Source: Coprinellus micaceus (Eukaryota; Basidiomycota; Agaricomycetes; Agaricales; Psathyrellaceae). Taken from it: a DNA stretch of 64,000 nucleotides. Both the position numbers and the translations under genes were made by a program. The stretch's first letter is position 1. Each line of letters opens with the position of its first letter. Below are positions 10,934 to 20,984 of the stretch, in pieces. The stretch lies in the NCBI GenBank assembly GCA_951394405.1, contig OX596335.1, forward strand, positions 3,534,001-3,598,000, written 5' to 3'. Under the pieces are notes generated by a model. The model worked only from the letters and a program-made list of their open reading frames with translations. It was not told the DNA's origin and did no database searches.

Positions 10934-12434
10934 TCATGAACGGGCACGGGCATTAAGCCTCTCACGCTTGGCCTCAGCGATGCTTCGCCGATGCCTGGCC
11001 TTACGGCCAGCAGCAGCGATCCGACGGATACGATCGTTGATATCCATGAACTTGGCACCGACATCGACAAACTCCAAAGTCGGCCGTTTCTCGCGCTCAA
11101 CGCGAACGACCTTGGACTTGGGTCTCGTCATCCACTCAGTGTCAGGTACGCGGGGCATGAGCTCAGGAATAGCCTTGAACTCGTCGGTCCTCTTTGCATA
11201 TTGCAAAGCCTTGGCGTGAGCATGCTCAAGGGAGCCGGGAACAATGGGTTCCTGAAGGAATAGTCAGAAGTCAGAGGTACGAGATAGGCAATGAGGGCAA
11301 TGCACGCACCGAGCCATTGTCCGGAACGGACTCCCAGTACAGGCGGATGTAACGTTGGCGAGCAGCATCACGATTCTCATCCTGCTCAAGAACGTCGGCT
11401 TCCTGAACGTCATACCGAGCATCATCCCAACGCATGTTGACGGCGCGATGTGTCGTAGCGCCGAGTAGACGTTCCATACCGACTTGGAAACCAGTTTGCA
11501 ATTGTTTGCCCTGGATGAGAGATCGTGAGCGGACAGAACAAAGCAAAAAGAGAGGGATTAGAAGGTAGCTTCAGATGGGGTTGAAATCGTTATAACCATA
11601 CCCAAAGCGATGTAAGGGCGCATCGGGAGGTCTTACAATTCGCGAATGAAGTAAAGTCTCGTCACTCCAGCGCAATCAGATCGTTGACTTACCTCCTAAC
11701 AAAGAAAAATAGTCGAACTCAACGATCAGCTTGCAGTCTGAAAATGCAACGAAGGAAGTATACCTAGGGGAAGAGGTTAGAACCATGTACAAACGTGATG
11801 GATGCGCTCAGAATAGAAATAATTTTTAATCAGGAATACCCGAAGGTATCATAAAGACTAATCATATGACTCGTCATAGGAATAGATGAAGGTGAGACGA
11901 GGATTGACGAACCATTTTCCAAGCTCGCTCCATGCCCTTCAGACGGAGGATGGCGTCAACACGCTTGAGACTCAGGTTATAGCGCTGGGAAAGGGCGCGA
12001 ACGCTGTTATAATCAGGGTCCGCGGCGTACTCGCGGTACATCTTTTCACGCTGGGTGTCGGAGATGGGAGGAGGGGGTCGGAAGGAGGGGTTCATGGGGA
12101 ATGGCTGGTGAATGACGATGAGAAGACGCTCGATGCGATACACGGAAAAGGTACTCACAGCTTTGGGTGACAGCCAGTTCTGGGGCTCCGCGTTCTTGTA
12201 CCTCCAAGCAACCTGGTTGAGGAACTCGTTGTAAGTGGTGGGGGCGGCGGGACCCTCCGACTCAGCCTGGCCGACGTCGGCGAGGTTGAACTCATCGCTG
12301 GTGGCCTGCTCTGCCTCGGCGTCTGCAGAGACGCGACTCGTCGACGAGAGCGCGCGATGAGGTGGCGGACGACGCGACGCGCAGCGAGCAGCGCATAGCG
12401 TTGGGCGGAAGAGAGATGCCAGGTGGGAGGCCAT
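10934..12434 (-). CDS. bot1: Mitochondrial small ribosomal subunit protein mS45 (Bot1/Mrps35 family)
   Basis: Component of the mitochondrial 37S ribosomal subunit. The true ATG is 12434 (MASHLASLFRPTLCAARCAS). The Arg/Ser/Ala-rich, acid-poor start is a typical matrix presequence. Exon 12434-12159 ends NWLSPKA. Intron 12105-12158 is followed by PFPMNPSFRPPPPISD and RALSQRYNLSLKRVDAILRL, the hallmark of the Bot1p family (PF12298). Later exons 11510-11310 (GKQLQTGFQVGMERLLG) and 11251-10934 complete it. The last exon ends in a strongly basic tail (AAAGRKARHRRSIAEAKRER). Exons sum to 987 nt without, or 990 nt with, the candidate GAG microexon at 11693-11695. It is head-to-head with EFM3 and convergent with the NR2C2AP-like gene. 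Confidence 0.87.
11693..11695 (-). other. Candidate 3-nt microexon (GAG) in mS45
   Basis: Between the exon ending ...AWKM (11913) and the exon starting GKQLQTGF (11510) lies TTTGTTAG|GAG|GTAAGTC on the minus strand: a good acceptor, three bases and a consensus donor. Including it adds one Glu (KM-E-GKQLQ) and keeps the frame. Skipping it also keeps the frame, which leaves one ~400-nt intron, unusually long for this genome. Confidence 0.4.
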
Positions 12435-12537
12435 TGCCAACCCACAATTTTCAATTTGAGCCTCTTTGTAGCCGTCACGTCACGTGCGAGAACTTTAGGG
12501 GCGGCCGCAGCGCCATCACACCTTCGTCCCTCCCTCC
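12435..12537. promoter_or_regulatory. 103-bp bidirectional promoter mS45/EFM3 with CACGTCACGTG
   Basis: The gap between divergent ATGs 12434 and 12538 contains CACGTCACGTG at 12476-12486. This combines a CGTCA half-site (CRE-like) with a palindromic E-box CACGTG at 12481-12486. Such boxes bind bHLH (Cbf1-like) or bZIP factors in fungi. Which factor acts here is inference. Confidence 0.45.
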
Positions 12538-13935
12538 ATGTCAGAACGAGCCCTCTTCGCTGTTCTCCGCCAGTACTCGTGTCTGGCTCCTCCGAATAAA
12601 TTTGACTTTCCTCGGGACGTATCTCTGGAGGGTCTTCAAGGGTTCCTGGTCGAGAAGATCTTGCGCGACGACCTTTTGATGACATACGCCCCATCAGCAC
12701 AGTACCAGAAGTCATTCTGGAGGCGAGCTATTGACTATCTCGAGAAGAGGTCTCAAGAGGCATGTGCAACACATATTTCAGTGCAGGTATGGCGCGTCAT
12801 AGACGGCGTCTAGGGCAAAGATCCCGATTTTGAGCTCTCTGAAGAGATCTATGACTACTACGTCAAACTGTTGCATAGGTGCGCTCCAAATGGCATCGCT
12901 CTCTACCTTGCTCAAGAGCCCTCTTCCAGCCCTGTGGACGGTGGTGGATCCCTTCTACAAGGATCAGCACCCTCGAGATCTCACATTACCTATTATTGGC
13001 AACCCCCAGGGGCGATAGACATTCGAGGCGATCAATCCCATATCACAACAACCCTTCTCGAGTCGAGAAACATGATCGAGGGTGGCACGACCGGTCTGCG
13101 AACATGGACTGCTGCATTCTTCATGGCCCAATATTTCCTTGACTATCCTGGTGTGTATAGAAACCCGAGGGTTCGCTCTCAGCTGACCGCGACGTAGAGC
13201 TTGTCCTGGGTAAGAGGATCCTTGAGCTTGGATCCGGAATAGGCTTCATGGGCATCGTTATAAGCAGCCTACAAGTACTCCGCCGGGCCCAGAGTGAACC
13301 TCTCCCAAATATCTGGCTGACTGACGTCGACGAGACGGTCCTCTCGCTGTGCCGACGGAATCTCAAGCTTCCTTGTAGTGAGTAGGACCAACGGAAGTGA
13401 GCGATCCTGTTGACCAGGTACTAGATCTCTCTTCATTACATGATGCTCTGAAGATCGTTAGAATCGATTGGTTCGAAGCTTTAGATCACATCTCCGCACC
13501 CCGCCTTCGGTCTTTCCTTTGCGAAGAGATAGATCCTGAACTGATTATTGGCTCTGACATAGTACGTGATGTCCCATTTTCGTGCCTTCTCACCTATCCC
13601 CTTTCCCCCAGGTTTTCGACCCTGCCTTAATCCAACCCCTTCTTGCAACGGTCAAGCTGGCAATGGGAGGCCCTGGTCAGCACAAGGCCGCCATATTTGC
13701 CCTGCCCGTTCGAAACGAAGCGACCATTTCGAACTTCTTATCATTGGCGCAAGGTGCGCCCGCCTTCTCCTTCCAACGGTAGTGATATGACATTTATCCA
13801 CACGTCCATCTAGACATGGGATTGGATGTGGAAGATGTCCCTTATGTGGAACCTAGGAACGGATCGATACTTCCGAATGACGTTGTAGATGACATTGGTC
13901 CTATCAGGTTACTGAGGTTGTCTTCTGGAGGATGA
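12538..13935 (+). CDS. EFM3: eEF2-lysine N-methyltransferase, EFM3/FAM86 (EEF2KMT) type
   Basis: SAM-dependent seven-beta-strand methyltransferase expected to modify a lysine of translation elongation factor 2 in the cytosol. The ATG at 12538 starts MSERALFAVLRQYSCLAPPN. The family-specific N-terminal helical region includes LLMTYAPSAQYQKSFWRRAI. The catalytic core includes GGTTGLRTWTAAFFMAQYFL, motif I RILELGSGIGFMGIVISS, the acidic loop IWLTDVDETVLSLCRRN and the post-II region LRSFLCEEIDPELIIGSDIV. The last is the (D/E)xxY-like position of this subfamily, here with SD. VFDPALIQPLLATVKLAM follows after an intron. It ends ...LLRLSSGG at 13935. Introns are 45-60 nt. The placement within METTL21/FAM86-like enzymes is by pattern, not a tree. 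Confidence 0.82.
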
Positions 13936-14404
13936 GCACTGAATTACCTACCCCTTCATGTCATTCCCGGACTCTGTGCCCTCACCGCCAGAAAAGACGA
14001 ATCCCTTCATTACCATATAAAACCTGCAGATAGTTTAAATTGGACAGGAGCCTCTAGGCTAGTACATCCAACCTATTAGATTTGGGGTTTTTGATCGTTT
14101 ACGTTGTTGTATAGCGCTCTTGACGCCCAGCTTGACCGGGCTGATCGACCAACCCATTCCGAGTAGGCGGCGAGCAGCATGAGTTCCGTCGCCCCCATCA
14201 TCAAACCCTTTTCGTTCCCCAACCACATCCATTTAGACCCCAGCGCCGCTTAGAAAGCCTCTTGAGTCGTTCAGCTGTCCTCGGCTTCACCCCTTCCAAG
14301 TTCCCTCCACCCCACTTTCAAAAGTTGGGAGCACTTAGACGCTCTGGAATCCTCGCAAGCCAAGAAATTGGCTCCAGTTACCAGCCTCGACGTCACGCTG
14401 CACC
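13936..14404. other. Intergenic between EFM3 and MOSC gene
   Basis: 469 bp between two same-strand genes; it must hold the EFM3 3' UTR and the MOSC promoter. The stretch near 14220-14400 has short open frames but no recognisable protein or site. Confidence 0.4.
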
Positions 14405-16073
14405 ATGGCCTTCTTCTCATCCCATGACCTTTTTGACAACGTGCCTAATCTTCTTCTCGACCTGAAGAATGGCCCAGGGAAGAACCTCTATGTACCATCT
14501 GTCCTCGTGGCGACCGCCGCCATTGCGGTGTTTTGGATTCAGCGGAAAAGAGGTTAGTCCTGTATGTAACCTCTCTGGAACGTTGGCTCTCTTCTCTTCC
14601 CTGTCCGGTTCTTTTCATCTGAGGGGACTGCGTGCTGATGTGTGATTTGAACCTGCATAGGACCCAAAGCCAAGATAGCGGAGGTTCAGATTGAACAAAA
14701 GAGGACAGGAACCGCGGCCCTACCTCCCCCCGGACAAGTGACGGTGTCAAAGATTCTTGTTCATCCTATCAAGGTATGTTTTGGCCACCACTCTCACTCC
14801 AAGTGCGAGCTGTCGCGTTGTTGGTGCCTGCTGATTACGGTTGCGACAGAGCTGCAAGGGCATTTCAGTGCAAAGCTCGAATTATACACCGGAGGGGCTA
14901 GAGGTAAGCACGCGTGTCCGCAACATTCTCCCCAAATCCTCGCCGACCGTGCTACTAGTATGACAGAATATGGTCCATCATAGATGCTACCACGAAGAAA
15001 ATTATTACCGCCAGAGAGTTATCGAAGGTAGGCTCACCTACTCTGTGACTTGCGGACGACGACGACGACAACATTTCAGATGGTCCTCATCTCACCTCGA
15101 ATAGACAAAGACGGTTCATCGCCATTCAAAGGCACACTCAACGTAACTGTTCCCACCGATCTCAATATCCAGACTTTCTCCATTCCCCTCGAGCCTACTC
15201 TAGAAGTCTTGGAGAAGTGGCAGATGTAAGAGGACTCGCGCACATGCGGCATACGAACTGCTGACCGTCCCATTTCACAAGTCTTCCTCAGATTACGATT
15301 TGGCCGACGCATCCCCCAGTCGATGGATACGTCTGCGAATGCTTGAACACTGATGGCCCTTCTCCATCCGACATTCTTTCTGAATACTTCGGAAAATCGG
15401 TCCATCTCGTTTACAAGGGACCCAGGCCAAGGGAAAGCGACCCAACGACCCGATACCCCGAGCTGAAGGCCACGGCGAAATACCAAGATATGTATCCGCT
15501 GCTCATACTGTCTGAAGAAAGCACAGGGGCCATCGAAAGCGAGCTTCGGAACCATGTAGGCACTCAGGGGATCAACGAAGAGTGGGCAACTGGAAGGGTC
15601 GTCATTGAAAGGTAAGGTTGGCTTTCGCTTCTCCATCAAAGAACGCCTTCCGAACTTTGAACCTCCTTGTATACGAATGATCCTTATATAACCTTATCCA
15701 GGTACCGACCCAATATTATTCTCAAGGGCGGAGGCCCTTTCGCTGAGGATGAGTGGGACGAGATTTCCATAGGCGCCGACGATGCACCGGCATTATCGCT
15801 GGTCTCGTTTTGCACCCGCTGCTTGGTTCGTCGTGTTTACTTCTCTCTACCCTTTCAATTTTCCTGAAATTTCCGGCTCTCTAGTTGCCTAATGTCAATC
15901 CGGAGACGGGTGTGCGCGATGCCGCCGTACCCTACAAAGTTACCATGAAGTTCCGGACGGGGCGGGATCCTAAACAGAAGATGAAGCCATGCGTAGGATG
16001 CAACGCCGTCCCTCATAGAAGTGGCCGCGTTTCCGTCGGCGATTGGGTGTACGTGAAGAAGTTCATCGAGTAG
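14405..16073 (+). CDS. MOSC-domain protein, mARC-like, membrane anchored
   Basis: Member of the MOSC family (molybdenum cofactor sulfurase C-terminal), which binds Mo-cofactor and in mARC reduces N-hydroxylated substrates. The ATG is at 14405 (MAFFSSHDLFDNVPNLLLDL). A hydrophobic segment LYVPSVLVATAAIAVFWIQ around residues 25-45 followed by KRKR-like charges suggests an N-terminal outer-membrane anchor. The MOSC_N beta-barrel part includes SKILVHPIKSCKG, EYDRIWSIIDATTKK and MVLISPRI. The MOSC core includes FGKSVHLVYKGPRPR, YPLLILSEES, RYRPNIILKGGGPFAEDEW, SFCTRCLLPNV and VGDWVYVKKFIE. The RPNIILKG and the Cys in FCTRC match the conserved R-(P/A)-N and cofactor-coordinating Cys positions of mARC proteins. 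About seven introns. The natural substrate is not predictable. Confidence 0.86.
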
Positions 16074-16681
16074 AAAACTATAGGAGGCGCGTTGAATCTA
16101 CCAGTATGTCTCGATGACGCGGATTACCTAGTGGTGTCCGTGACCCAAATCGACCAAAGGAGCCTGGATCTAGAGGGCTAATGGACGGATTTAGCAACGC
16201 AAGGCTGGAGGTACCTGGGGTGCGTCCCGGTGGCCAACCGAGCGTTGATATTGATATCTCGGGGAAACCAACCGCAAGGTGTCCTGCCATTTGCGTCTCA
16301 AAAGGAGTGGGTCATGGCGTATGGCATCACATTGCACTGAGGTGGAGGCTGTGAGGATAGGCACGACTGTCCTTCCCATCAAGTCGTGCCGCTGGGGGAG
16401 GGTTGAGGGATCGTCAACTGGGATGACGCTATAAGGCCACTGCGGCTAAATCATTACATAGTTTTCTATTAAAGTGCATTGCCGAAAAGACTACAAAGTC
16501 ATTTAACGGCCAGTAGAATATCCGGATCACGTGCGGGTTTCGGGGTGCCAAGTGCAGTGGATTTGTCGCCAGAGGTTGGCTCGACCGCTTCAATCCAATA
16601 CCGCAACGACCGACATCCTCTCTCTGCCTCTTCCTACCTGCTGCCCGTCCCTGCGCTCCGGCGGCCTCCATCCCATAGGCG
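16074..16681. other. Intergenic between MOSC gene and USP12/46-type gene
   Basis: 608 bp, same-strand genes on both sides. It should contain the MOSC 3' UTR and the deubiquitinase promoter. No gene, repeat or RNA is evident. Confidence 0.4.
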
Positions 16682-19600
16682 ATGGCAAGGTCGAAATGGA
16701 TATCATTCACGGCCCAGCAGGCTCTCAACCGGGATTCTCAGAAGAGCACCAAACCGGCAGATTCACAACCGTCGACAGTGCCGACAGAGATAAAGAAATT
16801 TGGGCTTGAAAATGTGCGTCGCTAGGCTTGTATGGAGGTGAAGGAGTACTCATTTCTGGTCTCATATGACAGTTTGGAAACACTTGGTGAGTGTTACCGT
16901 TGCCGTGAGCTTACCCCAGCTCTAACCGTGGACTGGACTTGCGTGCAGCTATGCAAATTCCGTGCTTCAGGCCCTATTCTTCTGTCCCCCGTTCAGGGAT
17001 CTCATGCTGCAGCAACCAGATTCCTCAGTTTCTTCAGACGTCTACTCCCCAACTGCCCTACCACCCTCGTCGTATACGTCTCCTAGTAAACCTCCGCCCG
17101 GTCGTCGGAAGCCCGAACGCAAGCCATCGACATCTTCATACCCTGCCGAAATTGCAGCGTCGTCAAGCTCAACTCCGCAAGCCATCCCAATCCCGCCTTC
17201 ACCCCCAACACTATTCTCGGCGCTACGATCACTGTTCTATCATATGGCTTCCCAGCCTACCGACAAGGGAAGTGTTGCGCCGAAGACTTTCATTGAGAAA
17301 CTGAAGGAGCTCAATGAAGTCTTTCGTTCGACTATGCACCAAGACGCCCATGAATTCCTCAACTATCTACTGAACCAGATCGTGGAGGAAATGGATGAGG
17401 AGCGGAAGCAGGCTCAGCAGAATGGTGCGGCCCAGGGCGACGAACGTGAGTGGTGACGCTTGGGCTTGAAACTACGTCTCTGACCGGTAGCTGCCTTTAA
17501 GTTGCCGCTTCGGTCGCGACACTATCCTCGAAGGTCCCAACTGTGCAAACTGCGGCGAGCTCCAGCTCTGGAACCCATCCACGCGATGCGACCCTCGTGC
17601 ACAAGCTCTTTGAGGGCATTCTCACAAGCGAAACGCGATGTTTGACCTGTGAAACGGTATGATTCAGTTGCCCAGACCCCTCCCTACGCGCCTTCATGTC
17701 GGTTTCCAGGTATCGGCAAGGGATGAGTCCTTCCTCGACCTATCCATTGATATCGAACAGAACTCGAGCGTTACCGCTTGCCTGCGACATTTCAGCGCTA
17801 GTGAAATGCTTTGCCAAAAGAACAAATTCTTTTGCGATTCGTGTTGCGATCTACAGGAAGCAGAGAAAAGGTACACACTCACGCCTTATCATCGACATAC
17901 TTCTCATTGATATATCTTTCATCACAGGATGAAAATCAAGAAGCTTCCCAATGTGTTAGCATTGCACCTCAAGCGCTTCAAGTATCAAGAGGACGTTGGA
18001 CGATATATCAAGCTCAACTATCGTGTAGCATTCCCGATGGAACTGCGGCTCTTCAACACCGTTGACGACATGGAGAACGCAGACCGCTTGTACAGCCTGT
18101 TTGCAATAGTCGTCCACATTGGAACGTACGTCATCTGACTCGCCTATCCTCTTGCAAACTACCATGTGCAGACCTAATTCCCCGATGTAGCGGGCCACAT
18201 CAGGGACACTATGTTTCAATTATCAAAGCAGGGGGCTCTTGGTTCGTCTTTGACGACGATGCCGTCTACCCCATAGCGGAAAGCGACATCTCCAAGTACT
18301 TTGGCGACTCCAACTCCGGCTCAGCCTATGTCCTATACTATCAGGCCGTAGATATTGACTACGCCGAACTGGGTTTGCGGCAACCGGAAGCCACGGGAGT
18401 GCCGGAAGCCTCGCCTTCCCACCGAGACGTAGAACAGATCGCCCCATGCTCTCCTATAAACAGCGACGTCGGTCCTCCACCTGGTCTAGCGCATGAATTG
18501 CCACCTGACGATGGTCCGATACCCGAGCCCCTACCTCTGTCCCCGTCCCAGATACTTGATACCCCTCCCGCCCCACTGGACACTGCTGTGCAGCTGACCC
18601 CAACCACCCCGTCCACGCCACATTTCGGGACTAAGCTCCTGAACACCCTCCGCCGTGCCCCTTCATCAACACTCGCCGTCCGCCCGAACACTGCATCGTC
18701 CCAAACTGCGGAGAGGAAACGCTCCGGAACCGAGCGCTCTCCCCACTTGTCCACCTCTTCCCCATCGCTGTTTGAACATCCGGTCGCCTCCGGAGATGCA
18801 CCGCCGCCCGTCCCACCACTCCCTCCGATAATCCACACTCCTGAATCCCCTTCTACCCCGTTATCTCCTCCAACCCTGCCAGTTGTGCTACCACCTGAAG
18901 AAAAACTAAAGCCCTCACGAAAAGAGTCGAAATCGGGTGGTTGGTTTTCAAAGCGCAAAAGCTTGAAGTTGGGTGAGAAGACAAAATCTGTGACTGGTGA
19001 CTCACTACCCAATCTACCGCCCTCACCAAGTCGGCGGGAAGAGAGTAGTTCTTCGTCGGGGTGGTTTAAAGCATTCGGTGCTGCAAATCGAGAATCGCAA
19101 ACCACCTCACGCGCCTCCCATTCCACCTCAATGACATCTGATTACGGACACTCGACGAAGGATATGTCCATAGACGTCGATAAATCGCGTCAAAGAAATG
19201 GCAACGCCCGGCATCTGACAGTGAACGGCAACGCCCCTGGCGATACACCCCCGACGCCTGGATCTACATCTTCCTCCCTAAATTCCAGTTCCCCAGCCCA
19301 ACCTACTTTTATCGCCACCGGAGCCTCATCTTCCTCTTCCTCAATACTGAACATATCCACCTCAAGATCGACTTCATCCGACCGGACACGTTCGAACGGG
19401 GTCGCCCGACAGATCTCAAAAGACTCGCGTAACCCTTCACCCTCCTCTAACCGCACCCGCCATAGGCCCTTCGCCGGCCTCAACCTTGAACGGACTTTGC
19501 CACCTCTTCCACCTACGCCCACGTTCGTTTCGCACATTCATTCTCCGAGCAATGGCCATGTCCCCTTCGTCGCTGAGCCGAAAAGCTACGTCAACGGAAG

Positions 19601-19838
19601 TGCCTCGGATTTCAACGAAGGGGAGTCGAGTACGGGCTCCGCTTCATTGAATGAGACGCGCTCTCACCTACGAAGTACGACACTGCCACCTCTCTCGTCC
19701 GTTGCGGCGTCCGCAAGTGGGAATGTGAGCACTGGAAGTACGCCGCCTGTGACTGCACCCCCTCGGAAAGCAACAAGGAAATTAAGTTTGACTGCACCGA
19801 TGCTTGGCTTTGGGAGGAAAGAGAAGAAACAGCCATAG
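16682..19838 (+). CDS. USP12/USP46-type deubiquitinase (CreB / Ubp9-Ubp13) with long disordered tail
   Basis: Ubiquitin protease orthologous in type to USP12/46, whose fungal relative CreB acts in carbon catabolite control. The ATG is at 16682 ([15 protein letters not shown]). Splicing out two introns restores [20 protein letters not shown], the catalytic Cys box. [20 protein letters not shown] follows. Two zinc-ligand pairs come next (RCLTCETV and [14 protein letters not shown]), then [20 protein letters not shown], the His box [20 protein letters not shown] and SAYVLYYQ. The catalytic domain ends near 18360. The last ~490 codons (18375-19838) are one open exon, extremely rich in Ser, Pro and Thr with short basic patches. 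This tail is far longer than in animal USP12/46 (about 370 aa in total). USP12/46 enzymes are usually activated by WD40 partners (UAF1/CreC). Confidence 0.9.
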
Positions 19839-20984
19839 CATGATGGCTCTGTATTTTGCTTCTAATCGAGTCCCCCTTAAATGGTTCGTTACCCCTCGAT
19901 AGACGCGTGCGGACCGTGATTGCAGCAGCCGGCTACTATTTAGAGGCACACAGCACACGAACCGTTTGCTGCCGTCGCTTCTCTCCCTTATTTATTAACT
20001 TCGCTTCGTCCCCTCCTGCGTCATATTCGCTGTCATTCTCCCCCTTTCTCCCTTCATTCACCTATACGCAATTGTTGTATTTTTGTTGTCGCCATCCCTT
20101 CAGGACTCCCACCTTCTCCATCACCCCACATCCTCTACGTAGCTAGCTGCCTCCTGTCTTCCTGCCTTGCCTGACCATCCCTCGCACACTCGTTCATCTA
20201 TACCTAGCTATTCGACGTCCGACCCCCATGTCATTCGCACCCAGTCCGTTCTTGCCTCAAGCATCAAGCACCAGAGCATGTCAACGCCCTCAAACCACTT
20301 ATGTACACTACCAACCCTAGTTTTGAATAGTTCGGAAGCCTTTTTTATTATATATAATCCAAAAGGAACTGAAAGTCAGATATCTCGGCCATCTCCCTGG
20401 TTCATCCAAAGAGGACTCGAAATGGCCCTACGCTACGTACCCAAACGCGACTCTAGACATTGGAGGATGACGTTAGGGCTTGCTTGGGCTGGAACAGAAG
20501 ACAAAATGAAATTGCTGCAACACTCCGACCATGTTGTTCGGAACAGACAACCCCAAGCGGGCGCTTTGCTGGGCGCTTAATTCTAGCCCAACAAATCGAT
20601 GGTTCTATTGGCGTGCTCCTTCCCACCGGGATCACGGTTCTCATTGACGGTGTACGGCAGAAAATATAGAAGGGCTGAGCGCCCTCCTTGCCGTAGCGAA
20701 AAGCAGCATGTCTGCCCCAGGCGACTATTTACTATTTGGCTCGAGGATAGTAATTCGCGTTCGAGACTCGACAGAAGGAGTGTGGTTTCACGTGGCGATA
20801 CCGAGAGAGTTGTTGCATGGAAATTGGGAGCTGTACATAGGGCATACGGTAGGTGGTATTTACCTTGCATTAAGGCGTGAGATCTGCATAGAAAATAGCA
20901 TAGTTTGACACATTGTCGCGTACGGCGGGTCGTAAGTCCTTCAAGTCCCAACTGACATCACAAATCCGTGCCACTTTTACCGAA
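19839..20984. other. 1.1-kb intergenic region, convergent genes
   Basis: Between the deubiquitinase stop (plus) and an F-box-type gene stop (minus). The first 300 bp are pyrimidine-rich on the plus strand (many CCTT/TCTCC runs), resembling a 3' UTR. Short open frames at 20460-20950 on both strands lack protein character. I see no gene here. Confidence 0.4.

Noticed and set aside
18359..19126. 255-codon minus-strand open frame
   Set aside because: It is antisense to the Ser/Pro-rich tail of the USP12/46-type gene. Its Gly/Val/Glu-rich content is the mirror of that codon bias.
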